The notes under the pieces are model-generated. The model searched no databases. It worked only from the letters and a program-made list of their open reading frames with translations, and was not told the DNA's origin. Made by a program: the position numbers and the translations under genes. 64,000 nucleotides of DNA from an uncultured Muribaculaceae bacterium (lineage in GTDB: Bacteria; Bacteroidota; Bacteroidia; Bacteroidales; Muribaculaceae), in the NCBI GenBank assembly GCA_944321725.1, contig CALUMI010000004.1, forward strand, positions 59,229 through 123,228, in the 5' to 3' direction. Each line of letters begins with the position of its first letter. Position 1 is the first letter of the stretch. Positions 1 to 7,345 of this stretch are shown piece after piece.

Positions 1-294
1 CCCGTAACAGGCTAAGGCCTTCTCAAGAAACACGCCGACACTGTCGCCCTCGCCGCGCGAAATGTCATAACATGCCTTTTGGTAATAAAGCTCTCCGACG
101 ACCGCGCTGTCACCGCTTTTCATGGCAAGCGACTCTGCCCGTTTGAGAGCGTCAGGCCACAAATCTGTAGTGTCGGATGCGTTGTAACAAGCCGTACACT
201 CATCAAAAATCCGCCAGACGTCGGCGTCATCTCGTCTGCCGCATCCTACAGACAATACAATCAAGAAAAATAAGGCTATCGGGCACCTTCTCAT
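1..294 (-). CDS. Lipoprotein with possible TPR region, 5' part only
   Basis: An open frame of 98 codons runs from an ATG at 294 leftwards off the window without a stop. It begins with a basic start, a hydrophobic stretch and a lipobox-like VGCG about 18 residues in, so it is probably a lipoprotein. The mature part is helical and repeat-like (DALKRAESLAMKSGD, then GELYYQKACYDISRGEGDS), resembling the first TPRs of Bacteroidales TPR regulators such as the one at 30785-32440. A good AGGAG ribosome site lies just upstream of the ATG, which supports this start. The C-terminal part, and therefore the function, lies outside the window. The gene could be a sensor/regulator or only a TPR lipoprotein. 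Confidence 0.6.
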   Translation of the reverse strand, partial: MRRCPIALFFLIVLSVGCGRRDDADVWRIFDECTACYNASDTTDLWPDALKRAESLAMKSGDSAVVGELYYQKACYDISRGEGDSVGVFLEKALACYG

Positions 295-324
295 GATCTC
301 CTGTTTTTTTGAAATTGCAATTTT

Positions 325-358
325 CGACAGTAAAGATAACGATTTAAACCGACAGTAA
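325..358 (-). promoter_or_regulatory. Direct repeat bracketing a promoter-like box
   Basis: CGACAGTAA occurs twice, at 325-333 and 350-358. Read on the minus strand, a TATCTTTA box lies between the copies, upstream of the lipoprotein start at 294. Two tandem copies around a -7-like box could be an operator. This is inference from position only. Confidence 0.25.
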
Positions 359-362
359 TGAC

Positions 363-440
363 TTCTTCTGCAATAAACTGCACACATCCGCATCCCGGCT
401 ACGGAAAACCGTAGCGCAAAAACCATACTTTCTTCTGCAA
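363..440. repeat. 11-bp direct repeat flanking a perfect hairpin
   Basis: TTCTTCTGCAA is present at 363-373 and 430-440. Between the copies is a perfect 7-bp stem, GCTACGG (398-404) and CCGTAGC (409-415), with an AAAA loop. No T-run follows on either strand, so it is not a typical terminator. It may be the remains of a small mobile element or a regulatory structure. Confidence 0.35.
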
Positions 441-518
441 AACGAGCCATTTACCAAATAAATTTTGCATCTTTGTAACCGGCCGACAAAAGGACGCGAA
501 CACAGACCGAACATAAAT

Positions 519-602
519 ATGACTCAACATAACACAATCAAGCTGTTTGAATAAAAGAAAGTCCGCGCCATTTGGGACGACAAGGATGAAGAATACATAA
601 AA
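519..602 (+). pseudogene. Remnant of a Bro-N (phage antirepressor-like) gene
   Basis: Reading from the ATG at 519 gives MTQHNTIKLFE, a TAA at 552-554, then KKVRAIWDDKDEEYI in the same frame. This resembles the start of BRO-family proteins, which typically read ...IKLFE.KKIR.VWDEE.E.W. Only about 28 codons remain before similarity is lost ahead of the ORF6N gene at 611. The fragment carries both a premature stop and a 3' truncation. The family match is from memory of the motif and is not certain. Confidence 0.4.
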
Positions 603-610
603 TTTAAATC

Positions 611-1234
611 ATGGATAAAAATAAAAGTTTAAGTAAAAGCAAAGAAAGCCTCTCCCAAAATGCAGTCAACCTTTTTGAGCAAGTACGGCAAAAAATCGTG
701 CTTGTCAGAGGCTGTCAAGTCATATTGGACTCTGATGTGGCCGCACTCTATGGCGTAGAAACAAAACGAGTAAATGAAGCTGTTAGAAACAATCCGGACA
801 AGTTCCCTAACGAATACATGTTTGAGCTTGACAGACAATAACTTGCTTGTTTGCGGTCGAATTTTTCGACCGCAAACGTATCACCAAAGTCACGAGTTCT
901 GCCTAAAGCATTCACAGAAAAAGGATTATATATGTTGGCAACTATATTGAAAAGCAAACAGGCTGTAAACGCAACTTTTGCAATCATTGAAACTTTTTCG
1001 TCTGTCCGCCAAATCAAGCGTGAACTACGCGAGCTGCACAACGAAACAGATGCCAATGTACAACAATCAAAAATGCGGCATTTTGGGGAAATGCTTTCAA
1101 GTATCGTGATGCCCGAATTGGAAACATCCGAAACGGAATCGAGCATGGAAATCAATTTCCTGATAGGCAAAATAAAGCATACTGTAAGACGAGTGAAAAG
1201 ACAGAACGATACGGACTATACAGAAGTGAAATAA
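611..1234 (+). pseudogene. ORF6N-domain protein broken by an in-frame TAA
   Basis: The frame 611-1234 encodes an ORF6N-domain protein of about 207 residues. ORF6N is a DNA-binding domain common in phage and accessory regions of Bacteroidales. The signature VRGCQVILDSDVAALYGVET is followed by the expected FPNEYMFELD block. The frame then meets a TAA at 839-841 and continues with LACLRSNFSTAN and the conserved AFTEKGLYMLATIL block, which is normally contiguous. The two halves are in phase, so a single base change explains the break. The C-terminal half (KSKQAVNATFAIIETF) is intact. Without readthrough, only a 76-residue N-terminal fragment would be made. Confidence 0.75.
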
Positions 1235-1243
1235 CCAAGAATT

Positions 1244-1348
1244 ATGAAAACCACATTACATACAGAATGGACGGTTGCTGACATCTGCAAAGGCTAACAA
1301 TCTCCATTACTCATCTACGAATGTGAGGGAAAAGACAGATTGGGTTTC
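1244..1348 (+). pseudogene. 5' remnant of a DUF262/GmrS-like gene
   Basis: From the ATG at 1244 the frame reads MKTTLHTEWTVADICKG, then a TAA at 1295-1297, then LLIYECEGKDRLGF. Bacteroidales DUF262 proteins commonly start in this way (WTVSDICKGF.YNEYEGKGLFGL). The rest of the expected gene is absent and the sequence runs on into the terminase upstream region. It therefore looks like a truncated, degenerate leftover. The assignment rests on a short motif only. Confidence 0.4.
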
Positions 1349-1463
1349 CACTACATTCTCTATGGTGGAACGCGGAACCATCGTGGCTTGGGCGAGAATG
1401 GCACAAACAGGTACGCGGGTTGGAGGATTCTCTTTTGCTGCGGCAAACGGCCGGCTGAAGCCT

Positions 1464-1471
1464 TAACTTTG
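1464..1471 (+). promoter_or_regulatory. Candidate -7 box for the terminase gene
   Basis: TAACTTTG matches the Bacteroidales -7 consensus TAnnTTTG and lies 21 bp before the ATG at 1493. A TTTG at 1434-1437 lies 26 bp upstream, which is longer than the usual 19-21 bp. Confidence 0.35.
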
Positions 1472-1492
1472 CGCCGACACCAAAGCTATACC

Positions 1493-3385
1493 ATGAACTA
1501 CACAGCAATAACCGAAGAAAACCGCCGCCGACACGCCCGCTATCGCGACTGCGGCTACAACCCGCTGTCGGGCGAGGGATGCTGCGGAGAACGCCTCCCG
1601 GTAGAGATGCCGGGCGGCGGAAAAGCGCTCGTCCCCGTCGCAATGCTGCGCGACCCGGAATATTCCGCCGCCCTCACTCTCCGTGAGTTTGAAACGCTGA
1701 GAATGCGCCACGACTTCGAGTTTTGGTGCGCCAAATGCGTGACCGTGAAAGACAAGGCCGGATACCGCGACATAAAACTGACGCTCAACCGCCCGCAGCG
1801 CATTATCCTGCAAGAGCTGGAAGCGATGCGCACGGCAGGCCGTCCGATACGCGCCATTATCCTGAAAGCGCGGCAATGCGGCATCTCGACACTCATCCAA
1901 ACCTACATGGCTTGGATACAGCTGACACAGCGCGACAATTGGCACAGCCTCGTGTGTGCCCACGTCAGGGACGTGGCTGCAACCATAAAAAACATGATGG
2001 TGAAACTGCTCGCGCGATACCCACAGGAATATCTGCCCGACGGCAACGAGCTGCGGCTGCGCCCGTTCGAGGGAAGCCGCAACATAAGCCGAATAGAGGG
2101 CAGGCAAAACACAATAACCATCTGCTCCGCCGAAAATCAGGAAGCCGCGCGGGGCTCCGACATCGCCATGGCCCACTTGTCGGAAGTTGCGTTCTGGCGC
2201 GAAACGCCGGGGCACGACCCAAACGACATCATCCGCTCCGTATCAGGCTCAGTGGCACTTGCCGAGCTCACACTCATCATAATGGAATCCACCGCCAACG
2301 GAGTGGGCAACTTCTTCCACACCGAATGGCTCCGGGCCAAAGCCGGCGAAAGCGACAAGCGTCCGGTGTTTATCCCGTGGTACGAATACGGAATCTATTC
2401 GCTGCCTGTCGGCGACGTTGGCGATCTGTGGAACTCGCTCGACGACTACGAGCGCAAACTGTGGGACATGGGACTGACTTTGGAGCAGATAGCGTGGTAC
2501 CACGCCAAACGCCGCGAATACGCCTCCCACAAAGCCATGAAAGCCGAATACCCCACCACCGACATCGAGGCTTTCACAAGCACCGACCGCATAGTATTCG
2601 ACCGCGAGGGAGTGGAACGGCTGCGGCAGGACTGCTGCCGGCCGGAACAGACAGGCGACATGGCCGGCGACGCCGCAACCGGACGCAAAGCCCTGCAAGG
2701 CGTGAAATTCGTGCCTTCCGACGGCGGACTGCTGAAAATATGGAAAAACCCGGCAAAAATATCGCGGCGCGACAGCCGCTACATAACGGTGGTCGACGTT
2801 GGCGGACGCAGCGACACCAGCGACTGGTCGGTGATTGCCGTCATCGACCGCGGCGAGGAGCGCGGACAGAAACCCGAATTGGCGGCACAGTGGCGCGGAC
2901 ACACCGACCACGACCTTCTGGCATGGAAGGCCGCGCAAATCGCCTTATACTACAACAAAGCCCTGCTCGCCATTGAGAGCAACACGCTGGAAACCGAGTC
3001 AACCGAAGGCAGCAACGCCGGCTACATCCTCGACGAGATAGCCGACCACTATCCCAACATCTACTGCCGCAACGTCTACGACCGGCTGACAGGCACATGC
3101 TCGCCGCAAATAGGCTTTCACACCAACCGCAGCACAAAGCCGTTGGTGGTCAACCACCACATCGCGACCGTGCGCGACAGCCGCTACGTGGAGCACGACA
3201 TGGACGCCGTCGACGAGCACGCCTCCTACGAGCGCAAGCCCAACGGCTCCTACGGCGCGAAAGAGGGATGCCACGACGACATCCTGATGACGCGCTGTAT
3301 CGGCCTCTACATCGCCGACCTCATAACCGGCGAGGAGCCGCCCGACATCACGCCCCTGAAGCGTCCACCCGTCCGCCGCTGCTGA
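1493..3385 (+). CDS. Phage terminase large subunit-like ATPase/nuclease (orphan)
   Basis: This 630-residue protein has the layout of a terminase large subunit. The N-terminal ATPase carries a Walker A-like IILKARQCGISTL and a Walker B/coupling region around SEVAFWRET and LTLIIMESTANG. The C-terminal RNase H-like nuclease carries acidic motifs in TVVDVGGRSDTSDWSV and in LLAIESNTLETES, with a late CHDDILM acidic motif. The start is the ATG at 1493; the frame is open further upstream but that stretch is remnant sequence. No portal, small terminase, protease or capsid gene is adjacent, and a restriction system follows directly. It is therefore either the last piece of a prophage or a domesticated gene. 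Its codons are much richer in G+C than the neighbouring 3501-7345 block, so the two probably arrived separately. Confidence 0.75.
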   Translation: MNYTAITEENRRRHARYRDCGYNPLSGEGCCGERLPVEMPGGGKALVPVAMLRDPEYSAALTLREFETLRMRHDFEFWCAKCVTVKDKAGYRDIKLTLNRPQRIILQELEAMRTAGRPIRAIILKARQCGISTLIQTYMAWIQLTQRDNWHSLVCAHVRDVAATIKNMMVKLLARYPQEYLPDGNELRLRPFEGSRNISRIEGRQNTITICSAENQEAARGSDIAMAHLSEVAFWRETPGHDPNDIIRSVSGSVALAELTLIIMESTANGVGNFFHTEWLRAKAGESDKRPVFIPWYEYGIYSLPVGDVGDLWNSLDDYERKLWDMGLTLEQIAWYHAKRREYASHKAMKAEYPTTDIEAFTSTDRIVFDREGVERLRQDCCRPEQTGDMAGDAATGRKALQGVKFVPSDGGLLKIWKNPAKISRRDSRYITVVDVGGRSDTSDWSVIAVIDRGEERGQKPELAAQWRGHTDHDLLAWKAAQIALYYNKALLAIESNTLETESTEGSNAGYILDEIADHYPNIYCRNVYDRLTGTCSPQIGFHTNRSTKPLVVNHHIATVRDSRYVEHDMDAVDEHASYERKPNGSYGAKEGCHDDILMTRCIGLYIADLITGEEPPDITPLKRPPVRRC

Positions 3386-3440
3386 CCAGTCCCACTCAGC
3401 GGCGGCAATCATCAGCAACTCCGCACCAAAATAATAGACC

Positions 3441-3452
3441 GGGATCTATCCC
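3441..3452. promoter_or_regulatory. Palindromic candidate operator GGGATCTATCCC
   Basis: The inverted repeat GGGAT-CT-ATCCC lies immediately upstream of the -7 box at 3471 and of the methyltransferase that carries an N-terminal HTH domain. Such HTH domains commonly bind their own promoter, so this is a plausible autoregulatory operator. The palindrome also contains GGATC, the site cut by AlwI itself. Binding is inferred, not shown. Confidence 0.35.
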
Positions 3453-3470
3453 CGTATCGAATGTTTTTCA

Positions 3471-3478
3471 TATTTTTG
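3471..3478 (+). promoter_or_regulatory. Candidate -7 box of the restriction-modification operon
   Basis: TATTTTTG matches TAnnTTTG and lies 22 bp before the ATG at 3501. No clear TTTG is visible 19-21 bp upstream; that place is next to the palindrome at 3441-3452. Confidence 0.4.
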
Positions 3479-3500
3479 TCGTAAATTGTCAAATTCAAGA

Positions 3501-4874
3501 ATGTACGCAATAGGCAGCATATTAAAAGAATTAAGAGAAGAAAAGGACATAGCTCTTCAAACGGTTCGTGACGCATCCGGTATCGACATGGCGCAATTAA
3601 GCAAAATAGAGAACGGGCACAGGCTTCCCACCGCAGAACAAATAAAATCACTCTCGGAAATCTATGGTTGCGACATAAAACAACTTATGATACAACGTGA
3701 AAGCGATAAGATACTCAACAACATAGAATATCCCGATTTGGCGGCGGAGTCACTGAAAGCCGCTGAAAACAAAATACGCTATGGAGAGCGTTATCTGTCG
3801 CTGTTTCAAGAATATATTTATCCAAACCCGATAGAGCTGAAAAGCAGACGCTACATAGGGAATAAAGCCAAATTAGCTGAATGGATAATGGACAAAATAA
3901 CCGCCAATGCTCCCGATGCCCACACTTTTTGCGACCTGTTTGCAGGAACAGGCGTTATTTCCGATTGTGCTATGACAAAATATTCCGGAATAATAATCAA
4001 TGATTTGCTGTATTCGAACAACGTAATCTATAAAGCCTTTTTCGAAAAAGGTGATTGGAATAAAGAGAAACTATACGACATAATCAGCACTTATAACTCA
4101 TTGGATGCAGAATTGCTGACAGACAATTATTTCTCTGCCAATTTCGGAGGTAAATTTTATGAATATAATATCTCCAAAATCATAGGTTATATACGGCAGG
4201 ATATAGAGGACATAAGACCAGAATTGACAGAAAAAGAATATAATATTCTGCTTGCCACATTAATTTACAACATCGACAAATTAGCCAACACAGTCGGCCA
4301 CTTCGACGCTTATATAAAAAAAGACATCAAATACAGGCCTTTGAGATTACGGCTAATTGACGCGAGATCCTACGACAATGTGGAAATCTATCGTGAAGAT
4401 GCCAACAAATTGTCACGCAAAATAGAATCCGACGTGGTTTATATAGATCCGCCTTACAATTCACGGCAATATTGCCGCTTTTATCACCTCTACGAAACAT
4501 TGATAAAATGGGATATGCCACAATTATACGGAGTGGCTCTTAAACCGGCTCCTGAAAACATGAGCAGTTATTGCACGAGCAAGGCTCTCACAGCTTTCGA
4601 AGATTTAGTTTCCAATCTGAGAACAAAATACATAGCAGTTTCCTATAATAACACATACAATTCCAAAAGCAACTCATCTGAAAACAAAATACGCCTGACC
4701 GACTTGAAACGGATTCTTGAAATGTGCGGTGACACGGAAATGTACGAACATTCACATAGTTTCTTCAACACAGGCAAAACAGAATTTGAAAATCATAAAG
4801 AATTATTATTCATTACAAAAGTAGATGACGAAAAAAGAAATAAATCGTTCTCCTCTCTTTTACGTTGGAGATAA
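3501..4874 (+). CDS. HTH-fused D12-class adenine-N6 DNA methyltransferase (M1)
   Basis: A DNA adenine methyltransferase that should protect the host from the endonuclease encoded at 5744. Residues about 5-60 form an XRE/Cro-type helix-turn-helix (LRDASGIDMAQLSKIENGHRLP-type pattern). The catalytic part follows: RRYIGNK near 116-122, the SAM motif DLFAGTG at 145-151 and the catalytic DPPY at 316-319. This order matches D12-class enzymes related to the halves of M.FokI. The fused HTH suggests that the enzyme represses its own operon. I chose ATG 3501 because the HTH begins directly after it; an in-frame TTG lies at 3486. The last 50 bp overlap the start of the next gene, indicating translational coupling. 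The block is visibly AT-rich, consistent with horizontal transfer. Confidence 0.85.
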   Translation: MYAIGSILKELREEKDIALQTVRDASGIDMAQLSKIENGHRLPTAEQIKSLSEIYGCDIKQLMIQRESDKILNNIEYPDLAAESLKAAENKIRYGERYLSLFQEYIYPNPIELKSRRYIGNKAKLAEWIMDKITANAPDAHTFCDLFAGTGVISDCAMTKYSGIIINDLLYSNNVIYKAFFEKGDWNKEKLYDIISTYNSLDAELLTDNYFSANFGGKFYEYNISKIIGYIRQDIEDIRPELTEKEYNILLATLIYNIDKLANTVGHFDAYIKKDIKYRPLRLRLIDARSYDNVEIYREDANKLSRKIESDVVYIDPPYNSRQYCRFYHLYETLIKWDMPQLYGVALKPAPENMSSYCTSKALTAFEDLVSNLRTKYIAVSYNNTYNSKSNSSENKIRLTDLKRILEMCGDTEMYEHSHSFFNTGKTEFENHKELLFITKVDDEKRNKSFSSLLRWR

Positions 4875-5733
4875 ATATAAACTTATAAGTGAATTAAAAA
4901 CTTATTTTCCTAAAACGATAAAACGGCTTGTGGAACCGTTTGTAGGCGGAGGCTCCGTGTTTTTAAACGTAAAAGCGGATGAATATCTTTTGAACGATAT
5001 CGACAGCCACGTAATACAGATACACAAATATCTATGCGAACAAGCCTATTCGGAATACGCTTTTTTCAACAATCTGTTTAGCATTATCGACAGTTACGGA
5101 TTATCATGCTCATACAAGAACAATGCCATACCACAAGAATTAAAAACCCAATATAAAAAAACATATTTCGCAAAGTATAACAAACAAGCGTTCAACACAT
5201 TAAAAGAGAATTACAACAAGTCACAAAAAGAAGACACATTAACATTGTATGTACTGTTAATCTATGGATTCAACAGAATGCTGCGTTTCAATAAAAAAGG
5301 AGATTATAATTTGCCGGTAGGCAATGTGGATTTCAACCTTAACACTTACAACTCTTTAACACGCTATTTCAAGGAAGTGAAAAACAAATCCATAAAATGG
5401 CATAATATGGATTTCAATAATTTTTTTAAAGAAATTTCTTTCACCACCGATGACTTTATATATTTAGACCCCCCTTATCTAATCACATTAAGCGAATATA
5501 ATAAATATTGGGATGAAAAGAGTGAAACCAATCTCCTTTCAATTTTAGATACGCTTGATACAAAAAATATAAAATTCGCAATATCAAACGTAACCAACTA
5601 TAAAGGAAAAGAAAACGGCATATTCTTAAAATGGTCATCCAATTATAACGTACACAACATAAAAAGCAATTATATAAGTTATCACGACAACTCAATAAAA
5701 GAGTTCAATGAAGTGTTAGTTACCAACTATTAA
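4825..5733 (+). CDS. Dam-family adenine-N6 DNA methyltransferase (M2)
   Basis: A second adenine methyltransferase of 302 residues with the Dam-like D12 layout. It has RSPLFYVGDKYKLI at 8-21, the SAM motif EPFVGGGSVF at 37-46, FNKKGDYNLPVG near 155-166 and DPPY at 215-218. It starts inside the end of M1 and stops 10 bp before the endonuclease gene, so all three genes form one operon. Two separate methyltransferases next to one endonuclease are typical of systems with an asymmetric recognition site, where each strand needs its own enzyme. The target sequence cannot be read from the genes. Confidence 0.85.
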   Translation: MTKKEINRSPLFYVGDKYKLISELKTYFPKTIKRLVEPFVGGGSVFLNVKADEYLLNDIDSHVIQIHKYLCEQAYSEYAFFNNLFSIIDSYGLSCSYKNNAIPQELKTQYKKTYFAKYNKQAFNTLKENYNKSQKEDTLTLYVLLIYGFNRMLRFNKKGDYNLPVGNVDFNLNTYNSLTRYFKEVKNKSIKWHNMDFNNFFKEISFTTDDFIYLDPPYLITLSEYNKYWDEKSETNLLSILDTLDTKNIKFAISNVTNYKGKENGIFLKWSSNYNVHNIKSNYISYHDNSIKEFNEVLVTNY

Positions 5734-5743
5734 TCCCTCTATT

Positions 5744-7345
5744 ATGAAACAAGCAGAATATAAACCGTTATTATACACAACCACAATCCGCAATCCCGAA
5801 AGGTTCAAGGATTTCATGAATGTCTTGAAAAAATTCGACGGAGAAATATTAAATGACACCACTATCGAATTATTTGAAAGAAAACTTTTCAAAATAGGAC
5901 TATACCGTCCGAGAAGGATATCCGAATCAGTCGCAATCAAATGGTCGACAACAAAATCAGGAGAGTTCTCGGAAACACCATTAACCGATGAAGAAACAAA
6001 ATACATATATGACGCAAACGACCCTTTGAAACATCCTGACATAGCAGGGCATCAGGATGCCGGTTTCAAAAGAGGTTGGCAAACACGATTCAACACTCAA
6101 TTTTTATTGATGAAAACACTTGGATTCGTGTACTATAAAATAGGGGAACCCATCAAATTTTCGGAAACAGGCAATTATCTGGCAAATAGTGTGTCGATAA
6201 AAGTAGAAGACGACACTATCACAAGGGAGATTGTAAACCCACAATATGAACAAATGGCTTTTCTTCAAGCCTTTTCAAAACAACAACGCCGCAATCCTTT
6301 CATACGGGAGCTGAACGACAATATCCCACTTATTCTGCTACTGCAAGTGATTAAAAAACTGAATGCCGACCCTGAATACAATAATTGCGGCATATCGTAT
6401 AAAGAAATACCGCTTATCATCTTTTGGAAAGACAACAATGCAGAAAATCTTTATTTGAGAATCAAGCAATTAAGAACAGAACACGGCTACAATCCATCCA
6501 ACGAGGTTATAGAAGACATTTGCATAAATGAAATCTTGGGAGGTTTTAAAAAATTCAAACTCAAATCAATAGTTTCAGAATATCCCGATGAATTTGTCAG
6601 GAAAATGAGAATGACAGGTCTTATCTCTTTCAGAGGCGGAGGGAGATTTATCGACATAAATCATGCAGAAGACGAAAAGACAGACTACATTTTAAAACAT
6701 TACTCCAAATATAAGAAATACTCTTCCGAACAGGAATATTTTGATTACATGGCATCTGTCGACACAAAATTATTTGCGTTAAAGGCCATGCACATATCTA
6801 AAAACGCCTCATCTGAAAAATTAGGAGAATGGACATCTGTCTACACATGGACAAAAATTAAATCGGAATTAAACAATCTATCAAAGAAAAGCTCATCAAA
6901 AGATGAAGTTCTTAAATTCATCGCCGCACCAGCAAGATTGGAATTTCTTACCGCATTGGCTATTAAAATAAAATACCCGGACATCACTGTTATTCCAAAC
7001 TATCCGTGTGATGACACAGGTTTACCCACATCGACCGCAGGAGGCAACGTCGGTGACATCGAATGCCACGAAAGGGGAAAAGGCATCCTAATAGAAGTGA
7101 CAATGGCCGAAGGACGACAACAAACCATAATGGAAGTGTGGCCGATAGAAAGACATTTGGAAACATTCAAGAATAACTGTGATGAAAATGCCCAATGCGT
7201 ATTTATAGCACCGAGCATCTTCAGTGACACTTTCAGACAAATCAAATTTGTACGGGCAGATAGCGGAAACGTAATCCGCCCGTACAAAATATCCGATTTT
7301 ATAGCATACTTGGACTCCGCTGAAACGTTGTATTCCGGCGCTTAA
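5744..7345 (+). CDS. AlwI-family type II restriction endonuclease
   Basis: This 533-residue protein begins KPLLYTTTIRNPERFKDFM, the hallmark opening of the AlwI family (AlwI, BspD6I, PleI, MlyI). Those enzymes recognise asymmetric sites and cut to one side. The middle part (KHPDIAGHQDAGFKRGWQTRF) is also family-like. A PD-(D/E)XK-type site is likely near the C-terminus, in GDIE (437-440) through IEVT (450-453), with D438 and E451 as candidate metal ligands. It follows M2 by 10 bp, and the methyltransferase-first gene order protects the host during establishment. The TAA stop (7343-7345) overlaps the stop of patB on the other strand, so the AT-rich island ends precisely at a core gene. Confidence 0.85.
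   Translation: MKQAEYKPLLYTTTIRNPERFKDFMNVLKKFDGEILNDTTIELFERKLFKIGLYRPRRISESVAIKWSTTKSGEFSETPLTDEETKYIYDANDPLKHPDIAGHQDAGFKRGWQTRFNTQFLLMKTLGFVYYKIGEPIKFSETGNYLANSVSIKVEDDTITREIVNPQYEQMAFLQAFSKQQRRNPFIRELNDNIPLILLLQVIKKLNADPEYNNCGISYKEIPLIIFWKDNNAENLYLRIKQLRTEHGYNPSNEVIEDICINEILGGFKKFKLKSIVSEYPDEFVRKMRMTGLISFRGGGRFIDINHAEDEKTDYILKHYSKYKKYSSEQEYFDYMASVDTKLFALKAMHISKNASSEKLGEWTSVYTWTKIKSELNNLSKKSSSKDEVLKFIAAPARLEFLTALAIKIKYPDITVIPNYPCDDTGLPTSTAGGNVGDIECHERGKGILIEVTMAEGRQQTIMEVWPIERHLETFKNNCDENAQCVFIAPSIFSDTFRQIKFVRADSGNVIRPYKISDFIAYLDSAETLYSGA

Noticed and set aside
552..841. Genome-wide recoding of TAA as a sense codon
   Set aside because: Many intact genes in the window, such as the endonuclease and SusE-like genes, end in TAA at the expected length, so TAA is a normal stop here.
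1723..2976. Long open frame of 417 codons inside the terminase gene
   Set aside because: It is very rich in Arg, Pro and His with no domain, typical of an out-of-frame shadow in GC-rich coding DNA; the terminase frame has clear motifs.
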